From: Dreissena polymorpha
Lineage: Eukaryota > Mollusca > Bivalvia > Myida > Dreissenidae
Direction: 5' to 3'
NCBI RefSeq assembly: GCF_020536995.1
Contig: NC_068358.1
Span: forward strand, 41,990,319 to 42,054,318
DNA length: 64,000 nt
The position numbers and the translations under genes were made by a program. Position 1 is the stretch's first letter; each line of letters starts with the position of its first letter. A model generated the notes under the pieces. That model saw only the letters and a list, made by a program, of their open reading frames with translations, was not told the DNA's origin and did no database searches. This document shows, one piece after another, positions 33,887 through 46,797 of this stretch.

Positions 33887-36800
33887 TCAGGGATGCGTTG
33901 CCTGGAGACCGAATGCGAACTTCAAGAGGGCGATGTCGTCTGAGATGTTCTTTTTCTGCATCAGAATGTCTGTCGACATCGTCGTCTGCGCCTTACTGCT
34001 AAACGAAACCAGGCTTTCCAGTCCGCTCTGACTCGCCCTTAAAAACAGCATTTAAACGCCATTTATGCAAATCAAAGCATACAATATCAGATTTAAGGCA
34101 TGCATACCCCAACTGCTGTATATGTATTTCAGAACCTATACAAAAAGACAAAGTTTCAAGTGCACACACTATTCAATGAGTATTGTATCCTCGTATTATT
34201 AATTATTAAAACAAGTTCCTAAAAATATCATCCTAGAAAATGTATTTGTCTTTTTAGTATTTGTATCTAGAATGTTTGTTTCTTGTGCTATAGGCGAAAC
34301 AAAAAATACTTTTAATTTTCAGCGAGTGTATCTGAAAAATGTTGTCTATGCTTCTGAAAAGAAAATTTACTTTAGCTGTAGATATTTACTTACCTTAGCT
34401 GATTGCTAACCGACAACAAAATTCCCTGAATTAATTTTTGACATCAACTCGTAAAATTAATAATATTTCTCCAACAAATAAACACGAAACAATTCCTTCG
34501 AAAGTACACTTTTGTTCATGTATTGCCAACTAATATAAGCCATTCATTAGATATGTATTTATATATCTTTCACGGTTATTATATTGTCATTCTTTACCAA
34601 TCCATTTACGAATATGTATGATGGATGCATGAATCTTGATGAAAGGCAAACTAAACTTACTTCTGAGACTTCAGGTCCCCCTCGTATGGGCCGAGACCAA
34701 GTGTTAGGTTAAACAACTGCGCGCCTGCCTGTAAGAGATGTTTTGTCTTAAAATATACAGGCATAAATAATTACTATGATTATTATTTTTTTACATAAGA
34801 AAAAGAGTAAAATAACACGTGTACGGTACCAAAGGTGACCGTATACCGGCTTGTCAGAGGCGGTACTTATTTCCATAATAAAACGCAAATGGATTATAAA
34901 TAATGAACAATAATCTTTTACTAAAAATAGAGGTAAGTGCAAAAGCTATAGAATGTCCGATATAACAGTAATAATGATATGATAGACAGATGCCATGGTT
35001 AAATGCTAATTGTAGTTTGATCTCATTTCTTTAGGCATCAATTATAATCATTTGAATACTAGTGGAGTTCATTCTAACACGTGATGTAAATTGTAAGAAA
35101 AATAACTTGATCATTAAAATAGAAGTAGATTTCATGGAAGCACGTTATACCAATTGCAAGAAATATTTCTCTAATTTGACAAGCGCACTTAATCATTTCA
35201 AGAAGAGTAGATTTCACAGAAACACGTAATACAAATAGTAAGAACTATTTCTCAAACTTTATAAGCGCACTGAATCACTCACTTGGGTTTTATTTCTTGC
35301 AAAAACTTTTTTCAGATATTTACAATTGTTTTTTCTAAGTTAATAGCGCACGCTGTTACCTGTGTCAGGAATCCCTTTGCATTGGACACATTTGTCGCCA
35401 TGACAATGAAGTCTGCAGACTTGTTGAGTGCAGCGTCAACACTGCTTTCCAGGATCTGCTCAGCGCCTGTGACATAAATGATTAACCTACGTCAGTGCAG
35501 GTTTTTATTTGTATATAATATACAAGACATTTCTGATGTTGAGTAAAACTGCGACTTCGATATTTTTTACACATTGTCTTTAACTTGCAAATGCACATGT
35601 ACAGTCAAAATTACATAGTGATATTGATACTGACTTCAATTGACTCCGTTACATACTTCAAGCAAACAATCAAAGTGTAAAAATCAAAGTGTCAACGTTA
35701 ATGGCAAAACAATATTAAGCCCATACAATACACGTTACAATCTTCACAACCGGAAAATTATCAAAGCGTATTGTAGAACAAAATTGTCGCGTGTAAAGAG
35801 GCATATTAATTGATGCCGTTTCAGTCAGGGTGAAAACTTCATGAAACACTTAATCGACATTTTCCATTTTCATACTATAAATAATGTAAGAAGGTTTAAA
35901 ATGTGTGTAGGCATGAAATGATTATCCGTGTGTAGTAATCATGTTAAAATACACGTGCAAAATAATCTCATCTTTATAATGTTCTACGGCACATCGCGAG
36001 GCGAGTAACCATTACTAATCCTATAACGTTATACTCACTGTTAATAGTACCAATGAGTCCTATAATGTCGTGCTCGTCATTGTTAATAGTACAAATGAGT
36101 CCTATAATGTTGTGCTCGTCATTGTAACTAGTACCTATGAGTCCTATAATGACGTGCTAGTCATTGTTACTAGTACCTATGTGTCCTATAATGTCGTGCT
36201 CATCATCGTTACAAGTACATATGAGTCCTCTAATGTCTTGCTTGTCATTGTTGCTAGAACCTATGAATCCTATAATGTCTTGCTCGTAATTGTAACTAGT
36301 ACCTATGAGGCCTATAATGTCTTGCTCGACATTGTTACTTGTACCTATGAGTTATATAACGTTTTTCTCGTCATTGTTACTAGTACCTATGAGTACCATA
36401 ACGTCTTGCTCGTAATTATTACTTGTACCTATCAATCCTATAATGTGTTGCTCGTCATTGTTACTAGTACCTATGAGTCATATTATATCTTGCTAATTAT
36501 TGTTACTAGTACCTATGAATTCTCTAATGTCTTGCTAGTCATTGTTACTAGTACCTATGATTCCTATAATGTCTTGCTCGTCATTGTTACTAGTACCTAT
36601 CAATCATATCGTGTCGTACTCGTCATTGTTACGAGTAACTAAGAGTCCTATTATGTCGTACTCATCATTGTTACGAGTAGATATGAGTCCTATTATGTCG
36701 AGCTCGTCATAGTTACATGTACCTATCAATCATACCGTGTCGTACTCGTCATTGTTACGAGTACCTATTAGTCCTATAATGTCTTGCTCGTCATTGTTAC

Positions 36801-39800
36801 TAGTACATATCAATCATATAATGTCGTGATCGTCATTGTTACTAGTACCTATGAGTCCTATAATGTCGTACTCGTCATTGTTACGAGTAGATATGAGTCA
36901 TATTATGTCGTGCTCGTCATAGTTACATGTACCTATCACTCATATCGTGTCGTAGTCGTCATTGTTACGAGTATTTATGAGTCCTTTTATGTCGTGCTCG
37001 TCATTGTTACATGCAAGTATCAGTCATATATTGTCTTGCTCGTCATTGTTACCACATGTAGTACCTATGAGTCTTATAATGTCTTGCTCGTCATTGTTAC
37101 TACATGTAGTACCTATGAGTCCTATAATGTCGTGATCGTCATTGTTACTAGTACCTATGAGTCCTTTAATGTCTTGCTTTTCATTGTTACTATTACCCAT
37201 GAGTCCTATAATGTCGTGCTCGCCATTGTTACTAGTACCTATGAGTCTTATAATGTCTTGATCGTCATTGTCTCTAGTACGCAGGAGTCCTAAAATATCT
37301 TGCTCGTCATTGTTTCTAGTACCTATGAAACCATTAATGTCTTGATCGTCTTTGTTACTAGTACCCATGAGTCCTATAATGTCGTGCTGGCCATTGTTAC
37401 TACATGTAGTACCTATGAGTCCTATAATGTCTTGCTCGTCATTGTTCAATGACGCAGACAGGGCGGCTGCATGTGGCTGGAGGTTGGAAATGTCGCTCCC
37501 TATCTTGGCTTCATCTTGCTGCCATTGCTTCAGCTGCAAAAAAGCGGGTCAGTGCGTAAGAAAGAAAGTTATCGACCAGAAGACACGTGTTAACAAATAA
37601 CCAATGTTTTACTTATACAATCATGCGTTATTTTATTCATGCATATATTGTCACTTGCATTGTAATTGTGTTCGTTTTGTTTTGATTTTTGTATTTTTGC
37701 AGTTGAATCTTCAATTCACATGGTAAATTACTCTGAGACATGGGGCAATTATAAAAGAGGGCTAGTTATCCTAAAACAGCTTCACGCGTATCCTTCAACG
37801 AGTCCAACGTATTTTTTTCCATTCGGAGTTGTTCATCTGTAAGACAAAGAATTTTCATGTTGAGCCACTTCAGTAACGTTTCATATAGATTAATAAAGAA
37901 ATGGCGAGTATCATCTCAATCCATTATCTTCGTTAAAGCCATACTCTGCAATTGCAGATAAAAAAAAACGTCAAACTTTCAGAACTGTTCCTCAAAATTG
38001 TATTGTCACGTTTACTAATTAAAATTGTGTGCGTTCTTTGAAAGAGCGTGTACTATTTGTTTTTTATCATACAAAACTTTGATCACTAGCGAGTTTTATA
38101 TACATCAATTTGATGAAATAGTTAAGTAAAACGGCAAGGTATATGACAATATTGCGATAATTGCGGAAGGTCCTGCTAAACATGACAAGTGTTTAAAAAA
38201 AATGCACAGTTTCTTGTATAGTTTATACAAAACTCAATTGTTAATCTGAAGAAAAAAACAGTGCGTTAAAATCCGTGATATCTTTACTAAAAGTAATATT
38301 ACTCAAACATTGCTCGACTATTTGTAAACCAGAATAACCTTGCTTACTTTCCTTCCAATGAAATGTGTATGCGTGACAACGGGAAAAATATATACAACAC
38401 ATTAAAACCGTTTTCAAACATGTTATGCTATGTCAAATATTTGCTAAATGTGAGTGGGAATCCAGCAGTCTCAATAACAAATCTCGAAGTTTTTTTGAAT
38501 CTAAATACTGACTGATTCCCATGGCTTTAAACGATAAACATTGACAATTAAAACGCCATCTACCAAAGATAAACGTTTTGATAGCGGAATGTGTTCAACA
38601 ATTAGACAAGAAAGGTTTGCTCCAAGTCAATTGGGTTCAGCTATAAATATCAATTCCATAATTAAATTTACTTTGTTTAATTCCTCGGGCAGTCGGAATG
38701 TGTTGTCAGTCCAAATTATCTAATTGATAAACGTTTTCATCATTGAAATTCCGCACGAATATTGCTATTTAAATCATGTGTGGATCGCTAAAAGTTCCGT
38801 TGTATTCAAACAGAAAAACAAGTTCCAAATATAACACTATATACAAGTTCTATTTATAATACTATACATGTTTAAACTAATGCTGGCTTCAATGTTTGAA
38901 TGATACATGTATTAACGATTTTTAATATATCATATTTATTTGGATGAAACAAATCACAGGTTTTTTTCCTTAATTCTGTGTAATAAAAGGGTAACAGAAT
39001 ATGCACAATATAAAGAGGCTACCCATGGTTTAAAGACGCGTGGGATAAACAAGGATTAAAGACGGGTCTAGAATGGGGCACAGATTGGGGCCCAATGGGT
39101 TAACTAATGTTGGTTCAACAATTGGTTCATCAATTTGATCTTAACAGCGAACAATTATGACCAAACGGACCTACAAAGAGACCCAAGCTGAGAATTGCAT
39201 AGCGGCTACATGTGGAGGCTGTAGAAAGGTTACATCTGCGCCCTACAAATGGGCATAGATTAAGGTTAAAGATGGGTTAGAAATGGGGCTACAAAGAGAT
39301 CCCATATTTCTAAAGATTAAAGGTTGGTAGGAAAATGCTTGGTGTGGGAGCTACAAAGAAGACACAAATCGACTACAAATTCTTCACAAAAACAGGGACT
39401 ACAAAGTGTCGTTTGTTAGGACTGCAAATGGTACAGGCAGGGAACAATAATTTAGTCATCAAATGGACCACATACATGGGCGATGGTATGTCTCTAATTG
39501 TTGAGGACTCACCGTCTTCTCCACGAAATCCAGCTGTCGCTGCGATACCTGCTCCGCCACCGAGGCATTGATAAGGAGGTCCGTCACTTCCTGTTGAACC
39601 CCGGCGAGACTCACACCCGTCACTGGGCATACAAGTGAATGATGCGATAATTACATAATGTAAAATTTCTCACCAATAAAAACAAAGAACCGAATACATG
39701 TACTGTCGTATATTCGGTTTGTACAAAATACTTTTTGAAAGGAACTTTATTTATTCATAACGCAAAGAGAAGTTGATTATGTTAAAAGCCCACGTCCATT

Positions 39801-40643
39801 ATTGACATTATTTTTATGTAGCGATGCAAATAAAAGCATCGATAGCTTTGAGTAACAAATGAGCAAAATTTAGAAGAAGCCTGTTAATAAATTAAAATTT
39901 ATATTGATCATGCATGTATATCTTGCTTAGAAATGGCTTAGTTGTTTGCTTGTTAAATTGTATACATACTTTATTTATTTTTAAAAATCCGTAATCCTAC
40001 CTGTTTTTTTCTGAGAAAGAGCGTTTTGAATAGCGGCGTCAAGCGCGTGAATCTGCTGCTCTATCTGCTGTAAGGCTCGTTGGTTCGACGTCAATTCTAG
40101 CTGCAGCTTTGCGTGGAACGCCTTGTCCTTCGTAGCGTCGTCTGCTACCGTGGTCGCCGCCGCCTGAATCTGATTGATAACGCCCGCGAGCGCCTGATGG
40201 AACGTCTGCTGAGCGGCGTCCACTAGCTGCTGTTGTGCGGGTGGAAGGGACGACGCGCGCTTAACTCTAGACGTATTATTGACCGCTGCGTTCGCGGCGC
40301 GCGTTTGCATTTCTAGCAGAGTGTCAACGAATCTTTTCAACGTGCTAATTTCTCTATCGATATCATCGATACTCAAATCTGAAATCCCCGTGTGATTTTG
40401 TATTTCTGTGAATTGTTGATTGAATTGTCTGAACACGTCGTGTTCGTATTCTCGCATGACGTTCATCCGGCCCCTTGCTTCGTTCAGATCTGCGTCAACA
40501 TGTTCCTCCAAGGCCCCTATGGCGTCGCAGAATCCCAAATCAGGAACTGGAATCATCAGCGAGCATCGTGTTTGCGCAGACGTTGGAAAAACCAAAACTA
40601 ACGCACAAAAGAGCACCGTCAAACATATTGTGTTCAGTAACAT
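33887..40643 (-). CDS. Secreted coiled-coil protein, 6 exons, 399 aa (unknown family)
   Basis: Exons, 5' to 3': 40643-40001, 39622-39513, 37533-37413, 35466-35360, 34728-34661, 34037-33887. All introns are GT-AG with matching phases (1, 0, 1, 0, 2). Residues 1-23 are a signal peptide ending FPTSA. The mature chain has only two cysteines, C27 and C39 (C-x11-C), followed by Q/A/E-rich heptad-like helices at about 45-210 and onward. RVKR at 126-129 is a furin-type site. Sequons: NHT, NNTS, NAS, NVS, NLT, NIS. The last exons encode QLFNLTLGLGPYEG and LMQKKNISDDIALLKFAFG, ending QATHP. No enzyme motif or known domain is visible. It shares orientation and build with the gene at 51514-55263, 10.9 kb upstream. 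The exon 3 end is uncertain: 33 copies of its donor follow in a minisatellite. Confidence 0.8.
36017..37455 (-). repeat. 42 bp minisatellite made of exon end plus 5' splice site
   Basis: About 33 units have a period of exactly 42 bp, with three of 48 bp. On the minus strand each unit reads codons for SNNDEQDIIGLI followed by ATAG|GTAC, i.e. the last codons of exon 3 of the coiled-coil gene and its donor site. About 20 units keep the GTACCTAT (minus ATAGGTAC) junction intact. The periods are multiples of three, so the minus frame stays open from exon 3 for about ten units, to a stop at 37024. The plus strand is also open over long stretches (36070-36642, 36784-37293), a by-product of the repeat. 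Confidence 0.9.
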
Positions 40644-41644
40644 TTTAGCAAAACTTCATATAACAAAATAACAAAAGTGTTTATGTCTGCAAATTTCTGT
40701 AGATTTATTATTTTCGAATTACCCACTTGGCAAGTAAGTCTCTGTCTGTCAAACGCGGTTGCTGGTTTTTGTTAATCCCTTAACAAAATACCAAAGATAA
40801 GAAGAAGCGGGTAAATTGTTGTTTTAATAGCCACTCGAATACCCGTGCACTAAAACTAATCCAGTGAGATCCCAACCTCAATTATGTCCCACTAGCGGCA
40901 AGTCTTCGCCGTTGTCTTTCCAGACGTGTTTGTATACGTCGCAATTAAGTTTAAATAAATACACTCATTTATGACATTAAGCGCTCCTGTTTTTTACAAG
41001 TATTGGTCACATCAAAGCGAGGTGTATGTGGCTGTTTATGTCACTGGACGATCCACAACTATGGGGTTTTGTTTTACATACCTCTGTTCGAATTTACCAA
41101 CCACAGAAGCTAGAAATGAAAACATTCGTGGTGACACAATACTGATAATTCGTAAACACTTTTTCAAAGTTTGCGTGTATGTCACTCTCAATAAATAAGG
41201 AGCTGATAGCTGTTGTCACATGATCGGATACTTACGGGCCCCCCGGCGTTAATGTGGCACGGCCAGAATACTGTAAAGGGTGACAATTGATGACAGTGGG
41301 TGGGCAGTGACTAGAAACAACATAATGAAATCAACATATCGGTCGGCTTCGTTGCTCATGCTTTGAAGCCATTATTTGTGGAGACAAAAAGTGTTTTTTA
41401 GTGTATTAATACAACATTTTTCGACAGGACATAGCTTCCGATTTATGATAATTATCACTTTAAACACTTAATGCCTAGAGTCTTTTTAACCTTACTTATC
41501 AGTTAAGCTCTCGCGCATATTTTTTGCAGTTTCAATTCAACACTGTACATTGGTTGGAATCGTTATGAACGATGATGGTTTAAATTAGAAACGGGATGAT
41601 GGTGATGACGATGTTGCTACTGATGATGATTAATTAAGTTGCTC
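40644..41644. other. Upstream region of the 399 aa coiled-coil gene
   Basis: The promoter should lie just above 40643. No convincing TATA box is visible; TTATATGAA stands about 15 bases upstream of the ATG on the minus strand. No other gene is seen. Confidence 0.35.
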
Positions 41645-42016
<372 letters not shown>

Positions 42017-42383
42017 ATTGGGCGTGGCATTCCATTGGTGGTCAACAAACTGCATTTATCTATCTTAACGCTGATAATTAAATGCTGGTTGACTGCGGTC
42101 TTATCGTATAATGCTCAAGTTTTGCTGTTTTATCCAAAGTAACCAAACACACGCGACATGCCCTGCAGTACCTAGGAGCCTCTTGTTGACAGGGTTATGT
42201 GATGTTAATTTGAGATGTGCTATGTTAATTGAAATAACTTATTTAACGAAGTCATTCACATAACCGATTTTCGATTTTAATACCGTTTAATTAGCGGATT
42301 GTGTAGCTACAGTCTTGAGGTTCACAATTGTTGAAAAATTGTTTATTATTCCATTTAGGAAAAAAATACCCGTTCTTCGCGTG

Positions 42384-42546
42384 TGCGAACATTGAGATCT
42401 CGTGTGTTGTGTCTGTGATTGCATGCAATGTATGATGCGAACATTGAGATCTCGTGTGTTGTGTCTGTGATTGCATGCAATGTATGATTGCGAACATGGA
42501 GACTTTTTGTGTGCTGTGTCTGTGCTTGCATGCAATTCATGATGCG
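42384..42546. repeat. Three ~53 bp tandem units
   Basis: Units start at 42384, 42436 and 42489, each with TGCGAACAT, GTGTGTTGTGTCTGTGATTG (third unit GTGTGCTGTGTCTGTGCTTG) and GCATGCAATG. Confidence 0.9.
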
Positions 42547-42781
42547 CAATCAAATAGCAGTATTCTGCGAAACTCACGCCTTCCCTCGTTAGACACCTAT
42601 CTGATTCTTCTTACACTTAAAATATATTAGAAGTCATGACAGATAGGTGTCAAAATGACGACTTCTTAGTAAGTCATACACAACGAAAACTGATATAGTA
42701 TATTTTTGAAACAGAAAAAGTGTCTACACGATCCAGACCTTCATTCAACAAACAGACACAAATATTGATCAAATAGTAATA

Positions 42782-43270
42782 ACAAGATAAGTATTGATGC
42801 AAAGCATCAAAGGGCGTCGGGAAATTCAGTGTAAAAGGCACTCAAGTTACATGGAACGATTTTTGTTCTACTGTAAATATTAATACATTGGCCGATTATT
42901 TTAAACAAAATAGAAAAAGATACTGGTATAACCAGTATCTATGAATTTGTGTTATAACCCCCAAAAAACCATTATTTATAATGTTGTGTTATAACCCCCA
43001 AATAACCATTATCTATGATTTTGTGTTGTAACCCCCAAATATTTCATAGTTCATTTTATTTACATTGGTTTCCTTTTTTTAACTGGCATCCGTGTGTAGT
43101 TTTCATTAATGGAACAGAACTGTGTAGGTTTTAAAATATCTGCTTCATCTTGTAAGCGTAATTTCATATTTTTCTCAATTTCAAGGGGAGATGATTCTGA
43201 ACTTATTCTTACGTTGCTCATTTACGATAGGGGTTGAGTACTCATTGATATGAAAACACTGTAAAAGTTT
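42782..43270 (+). repeat. Inverted duplication, left segment A
   Basis: The reverse complement matches 59340-59830 along its whole ~490 bp. It includes GATGCAAAGCATCAAAGGGC and three ~38 bp tandem units of GTTATAACCCCCAAATAACC. It is the outer part of a two-segment inverted repeat with 44573-44945. Confidence 0.85.
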
Positions 43271-43835
43271 CAAAAAAATAAATGAAAACTGTAAATTGCA
43301 TAAAGAAGCTGCATTTCACAATACTTTGAAATTCAGTAAAAGATCATAATAGATTTATTGCTCCGATATTCATCATTTTCAATAGGGTTCGAGTAATACT
43401 GATATAAAAACACTTAACAAGTTTGGAAAGATTCAGACGAAAGTTGTGAAATCTGTTAAACAAGTGGAAATTGTTTATTTTGTCAAATTTAATAGAAACA
43501 AAATCTGGACTTATTGTCCCGATGTTTCTCATTTAAAATGAGGTGAAAATGCTCATTGGTATGAAGACACTGTAAGTTTGGACAGAATCTGATGAAAAAT
43601 GTTGACATAATCACCTAACCAAGCAGTTTTTCACTTTTATTTTAAATTCAAAGAGACATAATTCTGGACTTATGGTCCGATATTGCTCATATAGAGTTTG
43701 GGTTGGGTCCTCATTGATTAAAAAAAAAACCTGTGCAAGTTTGGGAACAATCGGACGAAAATTTTGGACATCTAACAAGGATTTCAAAATTTCTCAAATT
43801 CTAAGGAAGATAACTATGGACGTAATGGTCGGATA
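43190..43835 (+). repeat. Diverged ~165 bp tandem repeat
   Basis: About four units share TCTGGACTTAT-GTCCGAT, TTGCTCAT, a TGATATGAAAACACTG-like block and CAAGTTTGG..AATC.GACGAAA. Only its first unit is present in the inverted partner at 59340. Confidence 0.55.
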
Positions 43836-43849
43836 ATGCTAAAGGGCCC

Positions 43850-44045
43850 ATACCACCTGGATAGTAATACGTGTCGCGCTTTGCGCTCTATATGTGGTTC
43901 TTAAAAAAAAACTCCGAGGAGTGCTTGAAAACGGGTTGCAGACACAGCTCCTCCTTGATAAGCGGCTGCTTCCTTTATCGCAACTCATTGTTACAATCAA
44001 TAATACGTGTCGCGCTTCGCGCTCTCTATGTGGTAGGGATAGTAC
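43850..44045. repeat. Short element with direct ACGTGTCGCGCTT repeats
   Basis: ATACGTGTCGCGCTTTGCGC at 43867 recurs as ATACGTGTCGCGCTTCGCGC at about 44002. GGGCCCATACCACC on the left faces GTGGTAGGG...GGGCC on the right. It may be a small MITE; frames within it are not genes. Confidence 0.4.
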
Positions 44046-44315
44046 TTAGGGCCTATAATAGACAACCATAAAAATACATGGATAATAGATGTGTTGATTG
44101 CATTTATTTGTTAATATAAAAACACGTGTATTTTTTATAAGATATTTAAGTGATGTAAGAAATTTTAATTAACGTTGTCACCACGTTGCATCCATTAATT
44201 TTAATAAAAATGACCAATTGTAGTAAAATGGATTTTAAAATGTCTACATAAAATGAAGCTTTATACATTTATTAACCTGACTGAAAAATTGTCAGCCGCC
44301 GAACTGTTCCGTTCG

Positions 44316-44405
44316 TGCCGGAACCCGGGATTGAACCGGGGGCCTTTAGATGACTGTTGCGTAAACAATTTCAGTCTAACGCTCTCCCAACTGAGCTTTT
44401 CCGGC
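44316..44405 (-). tRNA. tRNA-Phe(GAA) with a 17 nt intron
   Basis: The minus strand folds as a full cloverleaf. The acceptor GCCGGAA pairs with TTCCGGC plus discriminator A. The D arm is GCTC/GAGC and the anticodon stem TTAGA/TCTAA with loop CTGAA-A...A. A 17 nt intron sits one base after the anticodon, the canonical position. The T stem CCCGG/CCGGG encloses TTCAATC. Without the intron it is 73 nt. A TTTTT terminator follows about 25 bases downstream. Odd points: base 8 is A instead of the near-universal T, and the gene sits between the two segments of a dispersed inverted repeat, so it may be a repeat-borne copy. Confidence 0.75.
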
Positions 44406-44572
44406 TGACATTCACTTATGTACTACTATTTGGTGAAGTTGTGTATAGCGATCGTTATTATATGTCCATTAATAAACTAATACATTGTACGTTTTCGTAC
44501 CACTACGCCTTCCAATAAACTTGCCTGCGCGATAGGTCGTCAAATATCGTACTACATTGATTCTCCACTAAA

Positions 44573-44945
44573 TAAGCAAAAACCACAAAATAAATATATT
44601 TTGATTATGTTTTGTTTTTATACAAACCATCATTTTGTTTTTATACAAAAATAGAAAGTTTCGCGTATTTGCCCAGTTCCTGTGATCTTTCCCCTGTGAT
44701 CAGTTGTGGATCAGTTATTAATTAAGACAATTTGCTTTGCATTATTGGCAATAAATGTTGTGATAAATGTAATAGGCACAAATGCAGTACTTATTTACAC
44801 TAATTTACACAAAAAATCACCACTATGCAAGATATTCTTAAAACAAAAATATATACATTGATCCGTAAAACAACATCTCCTCCCATAAGCGAAAAAAATG
44901 CATTACATATATAGTCGCCGCACTCCAGTGCGACCCCAATAAGAT
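44573..44945 (+). repeat. Inverted duplication, left segment B
   Basis: The reverse complement matches 58607-58956: TTATTTTGATTATG region, TTTACACTAATTTACACAAA, GATCCGTAAAACAACATCTC and a terminal GTCGCCGCACT...AGTGCGAC palindrome. Confidence 0.8.
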
Positions 44946-45572
44946 GTATTGTTACCGGACGATGTGGAATGTTATGATCAGCCATTTGATACAAATTGCT
45001 TCGCGTTAGACAATCATATCATACGTGATTTTAAATAATACTACGGATATGCTTTTTAGAAATATTACGTCTGCTTGCGTGATATTTCCGGGTCTCATAA
45101 ACAAGTAATTAATTGACATGGATTATGTTGGCGATCCTATATAAAATATCGTTTACATAAAGACACGTTTGTCTATCTAAAATTATGTTCCTGTAATTAT
45201 TGAAGGCGTTGTAGCCGCATCTGATGATGATATACTAAAGGCAGAATCGAACATGGATGAAAATAAGCAATTCTTATTAATCTTGTCTGTCTGTTAATCA
45301 CATTTAGACCACCTAAAAGAGAAAACGATGTTTCAATGAGTACAGATAATTTTAATATTTAATACGTACCGGTAACAATTGTTGGACCCTTTTGTCGTAA
45401 TGTGCAACATTTAAACGGGTCCACATATTTAATATATTTATGTCAACCGGTGGAATGTGAATATGTGCGAAATGAATGCTTTGATGATTAAATTATAAAC
45501 TGTTATTATTTGTCAGATCGTCAACAATGATCCCACAGTTTATTGGCTTCAAATAATAAGCAGTTAACCCTT

Positions 45573-45840
45573 TACCACTTAGAGACACATTTTGACACAT
45601 TTGTAGTCCTTTACCAAAGTTAAATATAGTTAAAGACTTTTATTACTACACATGTATATCCAAGTTATAAAGGCTTCATTTCAAACCCTTAGATACCGAT
45701 CAGCAGCAAACAGCATAAAACCTGAACAGACTGCGAGTAACCCGCAGGCTGTTCTGGTTTTATGCTGTTTGCTAAGCCATTTTTACTTCACTTCTGAGAG
45801 GGAAAATGTCAAAAGGACCATTAAAAAAACACTTTCGCTT
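45573..45840. mobile_element. Hairpin MITE beginning TTAACCC
   Basis: GCAAACAGCATAAAACC and GGTTTTATGCTGTTTGC form a hairpin around CTGCGAGTAACCCGCAGGCTG. The left end TTAACCCTTT fits the TTAA class; the right end has decayed. A worn relative lies at 22800-22975. Confidence 0.6.
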
Positions 45841-46550
45841 ATTCATGCATAATTTCCGTCCATCGATCCAGTTCGTTCATTGAGTCATGAACGGAATGTC
45901 TATTCGTGAAGATTATTTAATCATTCTACGTTTTACATACCCATGACTCTCAAGGAAGATTCCTCATTGCTGTTCATTGAAAATGAACCATGGTTACCGT
46001 TTTTATCATATTTCTACTTTCTTTGATGTGTTTTTTTGCAATTCGTCTAATGATAACAAACGCGCGCTTCCTGATAATCTAGTATTTCATGTTCCCAATA
46101 AGGAAAACTATTTCGAGTTTATTTAATTCAAACAACACGTTATAAGTGTAAGTCAAATACATTTAACTGGTAATTGCGGTAAATAAGTGTTATTCGCGAC
46201 CATTATTTGCACTGCAGAACTGATTGATAACAATTAATTTACCAAAGATTTTTTTGTATTTTTAATACAAAGAGATTGTCACCTTACGCAAGTAATTTCA
46301 CAGTATGGTTTTTATTCTGTAAATTGGATAAATGATATAAGTTTATTTACTCTTTCAATTCTTTTTCAACCAAAGTGTTCTATCAATTGCGATACGTCTT
46401 TAAAATATACATAGCATGCACTCAGTGACTTTACACTCTATTTTCCCATCCCACCTTGACATGTAAGTTCAGCTGTACAGATTTTCAAAATCTCAAGCGA
46501 GCTTCCTTTATTAGAGAATGTTTCACCAGTCATGACTACAGATGTGTCGT
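45841..46550. other. AT-rich intergenic DNA
   Basis: I see no gene or named repeat. Confidence 0.4.
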
Positions 46551-46797
46551 GTTCTGAGAAAACTGGGCATAATGCATGTGAGTAAAGTGTCGTCCCAGAT
46601 TAGCCTGTGCAATCCGCACAGGCTAATCAGGGACGACACTTTCCACCTTAACTGGATTTTCGTGCAGAAGAAACTTCCTTTACACGAAAAATACTAAACA
46701 AGCGGAAAGTGTCGTCCCTGATTAGCATGTGCGGACTGCACAGGCTAATCTGGGATGACACTTTACGCACATACATTAAGCCCTGTTTTCTCAGAAC
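46551..46797. mobile_element. Foldback MITE (GTTCTGAGAAAAC family), copy 2
   Basis: Same structure as 32235-32481; the inner hairpin AATCCGCACAGGCTAATC is better preserved here. Confidence 0.85.

Noticed and set aside
36070-37293. Plus-strand frames of 190 and 169 codons with repeated VIVTSTYESYNV
   Set aside because: They are the antisense side of the 42 bp minisatellite. The minus frame is continuous with a spliced exon, while the plus frames have no signal peptide, splice context or known domain.
39000-39480. Loose repetition of GGGxCTACAAAGA and TTAAAGATGGG motifs in intron 2 of the 399 aa gene
   Set aside because: Too degenerate to define a unit; possibly a very old tandem repeat.
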